NCBI RefSeq assembly: GCF_000803265.1
Contig: NW_014575407.1
Coordinates: 235,547 to 299,546, forward strand
From: Ordospora colligata OC4
Lineage: Eukaryota > Microsporidia > Ordosporidae
Reading direction: 5' to 3'
Length of the DNA stretch: 64,000 nucleotides
Positions 8,791 through 17,771 of the stretch are shown one piece after another. The notes below the pieces were generated by a model. It searched no databases and was not told the DNA's origin. It saw nothing but the letters and a program-made list of their open reading frames with translations. Each line of letters begins with the position of its first letter. Position 1 is the first letter of the stretch. The position numbers were made by a program, and so were the translations under genes.

Positions 8791-10167
8791 TCATTCACTT
8801 TCAAAACTTACTTGTAATACCTCATTCCCTACAGATTTATCAATTTTCCTTACTGCATATCTCACTGATCCTTGCACTTTTACCCTTTCATTCTCACCAT
8901 ACCTACTTGGATTCACAACTATGTATGCGCCAGACCCCTCTGTTCCTTCATAATCAGGTGCTGAAAAAATAGTCACTACATGCCCATCATGATGCATTTT
9001 ATATCCATCATCTACCGCTTGGTGGCTCCGAACAAGCAATTCAATTCCATTATCTTCAAAAAACCTCTCTGTTATGCTTTTTCCGAATATAATACCTGCT
9101 CCTCGTTCACTCTCCTTCGTTCCTTCAATCTCATCAGGATCAGACCATAACAACCCTCTCAACACTACATCAGTGTATGAATTTGTCATCCTGTACATCT
9201 CTTGCACCTTTTCAAGTATCACAGGCTCCTCAGGCAACCCTCCATGAACCACAAACACCTTATCATTGACCACAACCGCTATTGGCAATGCCTGGAACAC
9301 ATTCTGGAACTTTTGATACAAAAAATCACCGTTGAATGTATATTTCCTGTTCATCTCTTCATAAAATCCATATTTCCTGTTGATCTGCAAAAGCTCATGG
9401 TTACCTCGTGTCATTAAAAAGCGATTCGGAAGTAGGATACTTAATGAAAGTAGAAAAATAAAGTTCTCTACTGAATGCGATCCTCGATCAACATAATCTC
9501 CGTTGAAAATAAAAACATTCTCTTGATTATACACTTGATTAAAAACATTCAATACATCAAAGTATTGTCCATGCGTATCTCCAAAAATCAACACTTCATA
9601 TTGACTATCAATATATACAACATTCTCCCTCCCAAGAAGAATGCTTTCTCCTTGAGATAAAATACGCTCTATAACTGGCGCAGCAATAATATCTCCATTT
9701 GCAATTTTGCTACACATTTCATGCAAGTCATCCCATGCCAGTCCACTTTCCACTCCAATCGTCTTGTAATTCAGCTTCATCCTTGAAACCAGATATTCAA
9801 TCTCAGACATGTTCTTTTTATTGCTTCCAATCTTGTCATACATGCTCTTAAACTCCTTGGCCATTCCCAACCTCAAATACAATGCGCATATCCGCTGCAT
9901 TGCCTTATCATTCTCTAAATATTTTAGCGACTCAAGTGCAAAAGACAGAGACTTACGAAAGTTACCTCGCTTGTAATGAACAGTAGAGATGTTGTATGCC
10001 AATAAAGACATCTGCTCAGAAAGTGCGGTATCTCCATTAGATACAGAAGCACATCCAGATGCCTTCAGAAGAGAAGATTCGTACATCTTTAACGCCTCGC
10101 CCATCTTCTTCTGTCTGAAAAGATCATTTGCTTGCTGTCTACTTTGCTCAATCTCTCTTATATCCAT
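8791..10167 (-). CDS. PPT1: Protein phosphatase 5 (PPT1), TPR plus PPP catalytic domain
   Basis: 458 residues. The N-terminal half is a TPR region (about 8-115), then a PPP catalytic domain with all metal and phosphate motifs: GDTHGQ (196-201), GDYVDRG (223-229), RGNHE (254-258), HGGLPEE and RSHQAV. The TPR region of PP5 binds the C-terminus of Hsp90, and the enzyme dephosphorylates Hsp90 co-chaperones and clients. Length is close to yeast Ppt1 (513). gagcccttga precedes the ATG. Stop 8791 leaves 106 bp to the HAP5 start. Confidence 0.94.
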   Translation of the reverse strand: MDIREIEQSRQQANDLFRQKKMGEALKMYESSLLKASGCASVSNGDTALSEQMSLLAYNISTVHYKRGNFRKSLSFALESLKYLENDKAMQRICALYLRLGMAKEFKSMYDKIGSNKKNMSEIEYLVSRMKLNYKTIGVESGLAWDDLHEMCSKIANGDIIAAPVIERILSQGESILLGRENVVYIDSQYEVLIFGDTHGQYFDVLNVFNQVYNQENVFIFNGDYVDRGSHSVENFIFLLSLSILLPNRFLMTRGNHELLQINRKYGFYEEMNRKYTFNGDFLYQKFQNVFQALPIAVVVNDKVFVVHGGLPEEPVILEKVQEMYRMTNSYTDVVLRGLLWSDPDEIEGTKESERGAGIIFGKSITERFFEDNGIELLVRSHQAVDDGYKMHHDGHVVTIFSAPDYEGTEGSGAYIVVNPSRYGENERVKVQGSVRYAVRKIDKSVGNEVLQVSFESE

Positions 10168-10363
10168 TCAAGGGCTCTTGCATACTGATTTATACATCAA
10201 TTCAATCATTTTCATCATAACTATATTCAGGCATTGGCCTACACACCCAATCCAAAAACCTTACCATTAATTGGAGCTTGATCATGCCATGCGCCAATAA
10301 ACACACTCTTGCTTTCAATCGCATTCATGCCTAAGAATAAAATCCACATATGTGTAAACAATC

Positions 10364-11248
10364 ATGGGGATCACATTCCCATTCATACTCATGAATATTT
10401 TCATTATATACACCGCATCATGCCGTACGGTATTAAGAACTGAGGATATTAATGCCATAGATCAAGTAGATAGTGATAAAGTTAAAGGTATGAACGGAGC
10501 ATTATCAAATAATGATGATAATGTTGAAGCCATAGACCAACCAGATAATGATAAAGCTGATGCCATGGACAGAGCAATAATATTAAATAATAATGACATT
10601 GGTGTTATGGACAAAACAATAGCAGAAGAACAGTTCTCAAAGGCATTTTGTGATACAATAGATGTAGAGGACAATAGACGTGTGGATGCACAAACATACT
10701 TCTCAGTAGCCAGAAAAGTACTCGAAATTCTACTCGAAGACGGCAACCATTATATTGAGAAAATCATCGAAGACATTTTCAAAACTCCATTGCATTCCAC
10801 TCAAACAGGCAATGATGCAAAGCTCCAGGAAAGAGTAAAAAACAAGCTACTAGATATGATCAAACAAATAATCATTAACCTGCAAATAATGCTCTTTGAT
10901 AATCCGGAAGGACTTAGAATCATCTTGAACACAAATACGAATAACGAAGAAGACATGATTACACAAAAACTCCCAAAAGAGCTTGGAAAGGAACTCCTTG
11001 CCATGGACAGCATTCCTGGATTTCTAATCGGCCACGAAATCGGCAATTACCAAAATATCATTGAAATATCAAATGAAATCAACCAAAAAAACGAAGCTTT
11101 CAAACTCAAGATCACTGTTCCAATATACAAAGGCTGGAAAAGCGCAGGAGATCCCACCTGTTGCATATCAACCTACATACTCTATGCAGTATTCTGCGTA
11201 GGTTTGAAGGCAGAGCCTTACTCCAGAACCCAAAGCACAAGCGTTTAA
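10364..11248 (+). CDS. Predicted secreted acidic repeat protein, unknown
   Basis: 294 residues starting with a hydrophobic signal-like segment (ITFPFILMNIFIIYTASC, residues 3-20). Residues 30-85 form an acidic repeat of about 25 residues (NAIDQVDSDK / EAIDQPDNDK / GVMDKT). A helical middle part follows, and a tail with a hydrophobic Cys-containing stretch (CCISTYILYAVFCVGL). No known family. Signal peptide plus no relatives is common for microsporidian host-exposed proteins, but its role is unknown. The ATG has only aacaatc in front and no CCC signal, unlike most housekeeping neighbours. Confidence 0.6.
   Translation: MGITFPFILMNIFIIYTASCRTVLRTEDINAIDQVDSDKVKGMNGALSNNDDNVEAIDQPDNDKADAMDRAIILNNNDIGVMDKTIAEEQFSKAFCDTIDVEDNRRVDAQTYFSVARKVLEILLEDGNHYIEKIIEDIFKTPLHSTQTGNDAKLQERVKNKLLDMIKQIIINLQIMLFDNPEGLRIILNTNTNNEEDMITQKLPKELGKELLAMDSIPGFLIGHEIGNYQNIIEISNEINQKNEAFKLKITVPIYKGWKSAGDPTCCISTYILYAVFCVGLKAEPYSRTQSTSV
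10450..10612 (+). repeat. 75-bp degenerate tandem repeat coding for a 25-residue acidic unit
   Basis: The DNA repeats the pattern 'gccatagat/gaccaa..agat..gataaagt/ct' at about 10453 and 10528, with a weaker third unit near 10603. The protein shows A31-I-D-Q, A56-I-D-Q and V81-M-D at exact 25-residue spacing. It lies wholly inside the secreted-protein gene. Confidence 0.6.
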
Positions 11249-11395
11249 ATAAAATGTATATCCTAAACATAATAAATCTTACAACAACTAATTTCATCAA
11301 AATCTTTATTAACAGCACTTAGGTTATACACCGTCAGCTTAGCTCGTAACAAGTGCTTAGAATAATCATAGATACTCAAATACTCAATGTCACTT

Positions 11396-12775
11396 CTACT
11401 TCCTCCTTTTGCTAGGCGAATCAAACCTGTTGATAAACACCGTCTTATTAACTATCCTGTTATCTATCTCGTGCTTAAGGCATTCTTTATATCCTACTCC
11501 TCCACATATAAATTCCCCAAATTGCTCCTCATACTCATCGATGCTCTTAAGTATCATCTCCTCAATCTTTATAAGGTTAGGATAAGCACTGTTTCGGAAC
11601 TTCTCTTCATTTATCAGTTGAAATGATGATCTAAATAACCTTCGTGGATCAGACGCTTCCTTTTCAAACTCATTCATTCTGTCCACAAGCTCAGACCTCT
11701 TGTCAATCAGTGACTTTATCAATACAAAAAGCTCTTTCTTACTCTCAAGCTCCCCAATAATCTTTGTCATCTCTTCCACTCCCTCTTCAGTCCTCTCGTA
11801 ATCTATAATATTCATCCCAAACATCTCAAAAAGGCTCTTCAACACATCCTTCTTCTTTTCATATATCTCATCTAATCGTCTTCGTTGCTCTTCTCCAAGA
11901 TATTCATTATACTCTTCAAGCCTTGTAATGTTTTCTTCACTCAAGTTCATAGCCACCTCTTTACAATCAACATCCAGACGGACCTCTTTCCTCCTTATTT
12001 GCTCCTCAAGCATTACAACCTTGCTTATTCTCATCTCAACCTCCTTGTTATACTTCTTATGTAGCTCTTCAAGCACAAAAATCTTCTGATCAATTCGTAC
12101 CTCAAGATCCGTCACACTCAATCTTGACAAAAATACACACAGCTCTCCATACAACCTATTCCTTTTCTTTTCTCTTCTTTCCTTCTCACTCTTCAACATG
12201 TCTCTATTTGCTTCTAACTCTCTCAAACGCTGTAAAGAAACTTCTCCAACATACTCCTCGTCTTTTCTTTCCATCTTTCCAAAATACTCTCCTTCTCCAT
12301 TCATACACACAATCGCCTGAAACTCAATATCAGGAACCTCATCAAGTATTTCCTTAATCTCGTCCATCACCCGTTCCATCTTTTCATTAACTCCTCTACG
12401 TACTATTGCCACTCTTCCTATCTCATTCTCCACATATGCCTTCATTAGCTCCAGATTACACAAATTCGGCATTTGTGGCTCTACACATTCCATAAGTACG
12501 CATTCCTTGTTCAATAGGTCCACACTCATTCTAATCTCTTCTTCAGCGCGTCTTCTTCTACATTCAAAATCAGAAATCACCTCTTCAATCACCGTCACCA
12601 CTCTATCAATGTCCTGCCTAAACCAATCAAATGGATGCTTCTTAATCCCTTCCAACGGCATCTGCACCACCATGCTATCATACAGCTTCTCCATCTTTTC
12701 CTCCACCCTTCTGATTTCAAATGAATCCATCACTCCCAACGCCTCGCAGGGATCAAATTTTTGCTCCAAAGCCAT
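11396..12775 (-). CDS. ASE1: Anaphase spindle midzone protein ASE1/PRC1/MAP65
   Basis: 459 residues, almost all charged coiled coil. The C-terminal part carries the MAP65 signature: DPRRLFRSSFQLINEEKFR, a helix pair, then EEQFGEFICGGVGY (family pattern 'FxxxGxxY') and a basic end SPSKRRK. ASE1 bundles antiparallel microtubules in the spindle midzone. Yeast Ase1 has 885 residues, so this copy is strongly reduced. The true start is ATG 12775; the preceding in-frame codon is TTG. Only 18 bp separate it from the stop of the upstream gene RPC5 on the same strand, so its promoter lies inside RPC5 coding DNA. Confidence 0.8.
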   Translation of the reverse strand: MALEQKFDPCEALGVMDSFEIRRVEEKMEKLYDSMVVQMPLEGIKKHPFDWFRQDIDRVVTVIEEVISDFECRRRRAEEEIRMSVDLLNKECVLMECVEPQMPNLCNLELMKAYVENEIGRVAIVRRGVNEKMERVMDEIKEILDEVPDIEFQAIVCMNGEGEYFGKMERKDEEYVGEVSLQRLRELEANRDMLKSEKERREKKRNRLYGELCVFLSRLSVTDLEVRIDQKIFVLEELHKKYNKEVEMRISKVVMLEEQIRRKEVRLDVDCKEVAMNLSEENITRLEEYNEYLGEEQRRRLDEIYEKKKDVLKSLFEMFGMNIIDYERTEEGVEEMTKIIGELESKKELFVLIKSLIDKRSELVDRMNEFEKEASDPRRLFRSSFQLINEEKFRNSAYPNLIKIEEMILKSIDEYEEQFGEFICGGVGYKECLKHEIDNRIVNKTVFINRFDSPSKRRK

Positions 12776-12793
12776 CAAACACTTCTTTGCAAA

Positions 12794-14041
12794 TCATTGT
12801 TTAATGTTCCATACTCCCCCCTTCAGTTCGCAATACTCACCCAGCACCTCAAAAAATCTAGATGCATCACTAAACTCATTCTGTGCTATTCTTATAACAT
12901 CGGACTTCCTCCACACGTCTTTGCTTATAAGCATCCCAACTATCCTCTTTCTCATGGTATCTCCTTCACACACTGCAAGCATCCCATTTGCTAACACAAC
13001 CACGCCCTCAGGTAAATTCATCTTCACTGCATCCACATCAACCAACAACTCTTCACTCACTTTCTCCACCACACAAGGTTGCAACTTTCGAACTGCATTC
13101 ATAACTCTCACTCCCATTATTTCCTCAGGTAGCACATTCATCCCTTCATCGAACCCCTTCAGGTAATAATACTTGCCATCTCTTCTGCACAGCTCCTCAA
13201 GAAGAAAATACTCCCCGTCAATAAAATTCTCAATATCCTTCATCAGAATCCGCTCATTATGGTTGAAAAGATCTAAAATACTATTTCTGATAGAATGGAG
13301 CCTCTTCTCATAAAATGCATTAGAAATAACGTATCGGCCATGCACAAAGTTTGTGTATGTTTGTAATGCATTCTTTACTGCATTTTCATCTTGATAAAGC
13401 AGCATCATCTCTGAAAAATTCACTACCTTCGAGTTCTCAATCGATTTCTTGAGTTTACCCACAGTCTTCCTTACTTTATCAGGCTTACCAATAACTTGAT
13501 CATCTTTGCACTTCAAATCCATATCCTTCAATTTATACTCGAGCTCAATAAATTCCTCAAGATTCATCTTCTTGAGCTGAAAGTTGATGTTCTTCCTCCT
13601 ATGCTCGTGCTCCTCTCGACTTTCTGCTTTTCTTAGCTGATAACCGTCACATTTATTTGCATCATCTACTTCAATGTCTTCATATTTCGGACTAAAAACA
13701 TGCACACAATCGATCTTTCGAAGAAAAACAATGTTTGCATCATGATCTATCTTGGCATACCATTGCATAGATAATGGCTTGTGTCCATAACTCCCATAAC
13801 TTATCATAGAACGATCTTTGGCATCACCAGCTACAGATACACATTTGGTCTTCGGAAGCTTCATCTTCATCTCCACGTATCCAAAGTCTTGTTTCAGACG
13901 AATACCTTCAATCTTAAGATTCTTTTCTGCCTTTGGAAGTCTGTAAAGCGATGCTGGCATTACGCACTCAACCATTTTTACATCGTACTCAGCAACGACT
14001 TTCATAGAAGGATCAAGATCATGCATAATATAGCCAGGCAT
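12794..14041 (-). CDS. RPC37: RNA polymerase III subunit RPC5 (RPC37-like)
   Basis: 415 residues from ATG 14041. Residues 8-60 ([16 protein letters not shown], then [21 protein letters not shown] and VEMKMKL) resemble the N-terminal dimerisation region of RPC5/Rpc37, which pairs with RPC4/Rpc53 in termination and reinitiation by Pol III. The rest is helical with winged-helix-like C-terminal segments, as in metazoan RPC5 rather than short yeast Rpc37 (282). The open frame continues upstream antisense to DRG1, but that part has no ATG near a start signal and is a shadow. The start shares a 10-bp motif with divergent DRG1. Moderate certainty. Confidence 0.65.
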   Translation of the reverse strand: MPGYIMHDLDPSMKVVAEYDVKMVECVMPASLYRLPKAEKNLKIEGIRLKQDFGYVEMKMKLPKTKCVSVAGDAKDRSMISYGSYGHKPLSMQWYAKIDHDANIVFLRKIDCVHVFSPKYEDIEVDDANKCDGYQLRKAESREEHEHRRKNINFQLKKMNLEEFIELEYKLKDMDLKCKDDQVIGKPDKVRKTVGKLKKSIENSKVVNFSEMMLLYQDENAVKNALQTYTNFVHGRYVISNAFYEKRLHSIRNSILDLFNHNERILMKDIENFIDGEYFLLEELCRRDGKYYYLKGFDEGMNVLPEEIMGVRVMNAVRKLQPCVVEKVSEELLVDVDAVKMNLPEGVVVLANGMLAVCEGDTMRKRIVGMLISKDVWRKSDVIRIAQNEFSDASRFFEVLGEYCELKGGVWNIKQ

Positions 14042-14044
14042 GAA

Positions 14045-14054
14045 CAAGCCCTTG
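14045..14054. promoter_or_regulatory. Shared start-site motif CAAGCCCTTG between divergent RPC5 and DRG1
   Basis: The two start codons are only 22 bp apart (ATG 14041 on minus, ATG 14064 on plus). The single motif in between reads CAAGCCCTTG on plus and CAAGGGCTTG on minus, so each gene has the CCC/GGG triplet at close range. The same AGCCCTT core lies before PPT1 and MLH1. Confidence 0.6.
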
Positions 14055-14063
14055 ATGAACGTA

Positions 14064-15143
14064 ATGGATAAAATAAAGGAAATAGAGGATGAAATGGCAA
14101 GAACACAGAAGAACAAGGCAACAAGCAACCATCTTGGAATTCTTAAAGCAAAGCTGGCAAAGCTCAGGCGAGAGCTGATAAGTGCACCCAAGGGCGGATC
14201 TTCAGGAGAAGGCGGATTTGATGTTGCAAAAACAGGAGTAGCAAGGGTTGGATTCGTTGGATTCCCGAGTGTTGGGAAAAGCACTCTTATGTCGAAGTTA
14301 ACAGGGACATTCAGTGCTGTTGCTGAATATGAGTTTACAACCTTAACGACGGTTCCTGGTGTTTTGTGCTACAACGGAGCAAAAATACAAATCCTAGATC
14401 TTCCTGGAATTATAGAAGGGGCTAAAGATGGAAGAGGGCGAGGAAAGCAGGTGCTGGCAGTTGCCAGGACATGTTCGCTGATCATTGTGTGCCTAGACGT
14501 ACTCAAACCTCTTTCACACAAAGCAGTTATAGAAAAGGAGCTTGAAGGATTTGGAATCCGAATAAACAAAGAACCTCCTAAGATCAAAGTGACTAAGAGA
14601 GAAAAAGGTGGAGTAACCTTGATTGGAGACAGCCTGGATCTGTCAACAGTAAAAGCTGTCCTTGCAGAGTTCAGGATTTCAAACGCAGAGGTTTTTACAA
14701 GTGGGTCATGCACCATCGATGACATGATTGATGTGATTGAGGGCAACAGGAAGTATGTTCCATGCATATTTGTGCTAAACAAGATAGACTCAATCAGTGT
14801 TGAGGAGCTTGACTTGCTCTATAGAATCCCACATGCAGTTCCAATATGTGCGAACCATGGATGGAACTTTGACTCGCTATTGGCAAAGATATGGAATTAT
14901 CTTGACCTTGTCAGAATATATCCAAAACCTAAGGGGCAGTCAATTGATTACAACGATCCGGTTATTCTTAAAAGTAGCAAACGAAGCGTAGAGAACTTCT
15001 GTAATGCAATTCACAAAGGGATTCTTCCTAAGCTCAAGTATGCTCTTGTGTGGGGAACCTCTGTGAAACACAATCCACAGAAGGTTGGCAAGGATCATGT
15101 ATTAAACGATAGTGACATTGTGCAGATAGTCAAGAATATTTGA
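14064..15143 (+). CDS. RBG1: Developmentally regulated GTP-binding protein DRG1/RBG1
   Basis: 359 residues. The N-terminal helix [20 protein letters not shown] is nearly identical to the DRG1 consensus and fixes the start at 14064 rather than at the in-frame ATG 14040. G1 is GFPSVGKST (66-74), G3 DLPGIIEGA (112-120), and G4 NKIDS lies near residue 240. A C-terminal TGS domain ends in [15 protein letters not shown]1 binds translating ribosomes with its partner Tma46/DFRP1 and relieves stalling. acaagcccttg lies 10 bp before the ATG. Confidence 0.95.
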   Translation: MDKIKEIEDEMARTQKNKATSNHLGILKAKLAKLRRELISAPKGGSSGEGGFDVAKTGVARVGFVGFPSVGKSTLMSKLTGTFSAVAEYEFTTLTTVPGVLCYNGAKIQILDLPGIIEGAKDGRGRGKQVLAVARTCSLIIVCLDVLKPLSHKAVIEKELEGFGIRINKEPPKIKVTKREKGGVTLIGDSLDLSTVKAVLAEFRISNAEVFTSGSCTIDDMIDVIEGNRKYVPCIFVLNKIDSISVEELDLLYRIPHAVPICANHGWNFDSLLAKIWNYLDLVRIYPKPKGQSIDYNDPVILKSSKRSVENFCNAIHKGILPKLKYALVWGTSVKHNPQKVGKDHVLNDSDIVQIVKNI

Positions 15144-15239
15144 GTCTGAAGTGGAATAAATAGTTAATTTTAATTGTGCGCTTGTTTGTATTCATGTAGC
15201 CATGGCAGTCAGAAAACAACAAGAACAAACACCCTTGGA

Positions 15240-15806
15240 ATGGAGAAAGTACCTAGCAAGGATATTGATAGGATGATGGCGTTTATAAACCATGAGGCAG
15301 ATGAAAAGATAAAAGAGATGAAAATAAAGGCAATACAGGAATACAATGCCGAAAAGGCAAGAATCATCAAGGAAGAGACAATGAAAGAAGAAAACGAGTT
15401 TATGATGAAGCAAAGAGAAATAGAAAGCAAAAGAGTGATGACAGAAAGCTCATTAGAAAACTTGTACAGGCAGAAGTATCTGCAGGAGAAGGTGAAGATT
15501 CTCAAGAATATATACAGAGATGTATTGAAAGAATGCTTAGCAAAGCCTTTAAATGCACTGCTTATTGATGAATGTATGAAGAAAATGGAGGATGACTTTA
15601 TTGTGTACTGCAACAATAAGGATGTGGAAATAGTGAAGAACCACTGTAAGGATGCAGAAATACGGGAGATGGTTTCTGCCGGCACAGGAGGCATAATTCT
15701 CTGCTCGAAGGATTACAAATCGATTGTTGATAACAGCTTTACATCAAGGTTAGAAACAATCAAGAATATGTTTGAGGCAGATATAAATAAAGTCATCTTC
15801 AGGTAA
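15240..15806 (+). CDS. VMA4: V-type ATPase subunit E
   Basis: 188 residues: a long N-terminal charged helix (residues 10-90, HEADEKIKEMKIKAIQEYN..., the peripheral-stalk helix) and a C-terminal globular part with GTGGIILCSKDYKSIVDNS and a terminal segment SRLETIKN, both family signatures (GGvvl.s.dgrI.vdNTLe.RL). It forms the outer stalk of the proton pump. ATG 15240 follows acacccttgga; the upstream in-frame TTG is not used. The last codons and the stop lie inside a 37-bp tandem duplication. Confidence 0.9.
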   Translation: MEKVPSKDIDRMMAFINHEADEKIKEMKIKAIQEYNAEKARIIKEETMKEENEFMMKQREIESKRVMTESSLENLYRQKYLQEKVKILKNIYRDVLKECLAKPLNALLIDECMKKMEDDFIVYCNNKDVEIVKNHCKDAEIREMVSAGTGGIILCSKDYKSIVDNSFTSRLETIKNMFEADINKVIFR

Positions 15807-15846
15807 TTTTGAAGTAGATATAAATAAAGTCATTTCAAGTAATAGT
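15774..15846 (+). repeat. 37-bp tandem duplication spanning the VMA4 stop and poly(A) signal
   Basis: Copy 1 starts at 15774 (gaggcagatataaataaag) and copy 2 at 15811 (gaagtagatataaataaag), with several substitutions. Each copy carries AAATAAA and a TAA. Copy 1 encodes the last residues of subunit E; copy 2 lies in the 3' flank. Confidence 0.7.
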
Positions 15847-16003
15847 TTTCTTGCTATATGATTAGTATGGCAATAATCCGTTCCTCAATATTATCCAGAA
15901 CAAATAATAATCTTATGTGCTTTGGTAATCGTATTGCAAATACAGAAGACATTTGAAGTCCAATTCAAATATTCAAAACATTTATTTAATTTCAGGCTCA
16001 TGC

Positions 16004-17653
16004 CTAATCTGTGCTGCTATTCATACTTCTTATCATCTCCTCAGCACCCATATTGTGGTATTGATCTATAGTATACACAGGAAACATATTGCACATCGTT
16101 GCTCCTTTGAATGCGTCATTAACAGGATCAGCTGCCATAATAACCTGCACATCCCCAACTACTGATACACTTGACATTTCTATTTGTATCCTATCTCCAA
16201 TTCCTTCTATCTGTGAAAACCCGCCGGTAAGAAGCACCTTTCTTGTGTTGTATTTCCTACTAACATTTTCCATTATCTCAGTAAGTCCCATCTGATCTAA
16301 GCCTATGATTGAAGGCAAAAAAAATATCTCAGGTATTCTCATCAAATCAATATTCACACACATCCTTCCTATTGAGTATCCATTCAGGATATCTACCACA
16401 TCTGCCGTGAAGGGCTCAAAATAAGGATCCAGCTCCTTGATTTGACTGGCAAGCATTCTTAAAGAATCAATAAGTCTGACTTCCTGGTCCATGTCCTCTG
16501 CATCCTTTATTTTTGCAATCAACAGCTTTTCATCATCGGTAAGCAATCCTTCTTTAAATCTCACCTGGAATTCATATGTTTTTCTATTCTTTACGTCTCT
16601 TCGAGTCTTTCCCCTTAACTCCAGCTCTCTCTTCAGTCTTTGAAACTCAGCTTTCTTTGCATTAATGAATCCAGCGGGATCACTCATCCTTTCTATCTTC
16701 TCTTCTGTTAAGCTCATACACATCTTCAGCTTTTCAAGGCACTTTTCTGCTCTCGATTTGACCCTATGAAGTGCTGAATGATACAGAATCCTCTGTCTCT
16801 TCTTTTCCCTTATCTCTTCATCGTTCAATTCAGAATCAATTGTATTTAGTAGATTTGTGTTGATTTCAGGCACTGATCCTGGGTTGCTTGGCATTGAACA
16901 TCTTTTTTGCTTTGCATCCATGCACCTTTGATGCCCAATCTCGACCTCTTCATCCAGAAAGTAACTTCTAGAATACTCTCCTTCCTTCATCTCATCAAGC
17001 ACATCAACCGCCTCCCTGCAATAGTCTCTACTGCATCTGAGATACTTTACTAGTTCTCCATAACTCTTCTTGTTATCAAAAAACTTGTTAAACATCAGCA
17101 TACAAAGATACTCTTCGGCAGCACATCCTCCAAAATTGATTTTGTAAACATCTGCTATTCGTCCACCATAGATGACCAAACAAGTAACAGCCGTGTGCGA
17201 CATATCTACAACCATACAATCCTCTCCTCTCATGTTCCATAGATACGAGTAGTAGCTATCAACACCTATCTGTATCTTCTCAAACCCATACACTTCAAAA
17301 AGAAATTTCACAAGCTCCGTATGTGTTGGGCTGTATATCTTCTCAGTGAATATCAAATTCTGAAGCCTTTCTGGCTTCAAATATGCAAGAACCTCATCAA
17401 TCATGCTTTCAAGAACCTCAAAGTTTATCAGCACATCTCCATCAAACATGGTCTTTAACACTGCACCTTGAAAACTTTCTATTGATGCACTCGTCTTCTG
17501 CCGATAGAGCACATTCATGAACACCATCTGAGGACTCTGTCCACTGTATCCTGCTTTGCATTCATACACCCCGTTGTCTATCACAATAGTGTCGTTCTTC
17601 ACATACTTTCCATACTTATTAGCATGTGCCTTCTTAGACAGCTCAACATACAT
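16004..17653 (-). CDS. ARP5: Actin-related protein ARP5 (INO80 complex subunit)
   Basis: 549 residues from ATG 17653. The actin fold opens with IVIDNGVYECKAGYSGQSPQMVFMN, the Arp5 version of the nucleotide loop, and ends with LLTGGFSQIEGIGDRIQIEM and ADPVNDAFKGATM. Between them lies a long charged insertion (about 230-390, with coiled coil), the hallmark of Arp5 over other Arps. Arp5 with Ies6 couples INO80 ATPase to nucleosome sliding. An ATG seven codons earlier (17674) is possible, but ggccctg directly precedes ATG 17653 as the local start signal. Confidence 0.85.
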   Translation of the reverse strand: MYVELSKKAHANKYGKYVKNDTIVIDNGVYECKAGYSGQSPQMVFMNVLYRQKTSASIESFQGAVLKTMFDGDVLINFEVLESMIDEVLAYLKPERLQNLIFTEKIYSPTHTELVKFLFEVYGFEKIQIGVDSYYSYLWNMRGEDCMVVDMSHTAVTCLVIYGGRIADVYKINFGGCAAEEYLCMLMFNKFFDNKKSYGELVKYLRCSRDYCREAVDVLDEMKEGEYSRSYFLDEEVEIGHQRCMDAKQKRCSMPSNPGSVPEINTNLLNTIDSELNDEEIREKKRQRILYHSALHRVKSRAEKCLEKLKMCMSLTEEKIERMSDPAGFINAKKAEFQRLKRELELRGKTRRDVKNRKTYEFQVRFKEGLLTDDEKLLIAKIKDAEDMDQEVRLIDSLRMLASQIKELDPYFEPFTADVVDILNGYSIGRMCVNIDLMRIPEIFFLPSIIGLDQMGLTEIMENVSRKYNTRKVLLTGGFSQIEGIGDRIQIEMSSVSVVGDVQVIMAADPVNDAFKGATMCNMFPVYTIDQYHNMGAEEMIRSMNSSTD

Positions 17654-17771
17654 CAGGGCCTTGTAAAAACACATATCTCAAAAACACAGGGATTTAATCA
17701 CTCTCCCAATTGTTAAACATTTATTATTTCTATTGCTGCTCGAGTGACTGTGAAATCAACTTCACATTCTA

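Noticed and set aside
12507..13166. 219-codon open frame on plus across ASE1 and RPC5
   Set aside because: It runs antisense over two real genes and has low-complexity Ser/Thr/Phe composition typical of a shadow frame.
14042..14284. N-terminal extension of RPC5 antisense to DRG1
   Set aside because: It has no ATG, reads as Pro/Ser/Leu shadow of the DRG1 G domain, and the start signal lies at 14041.
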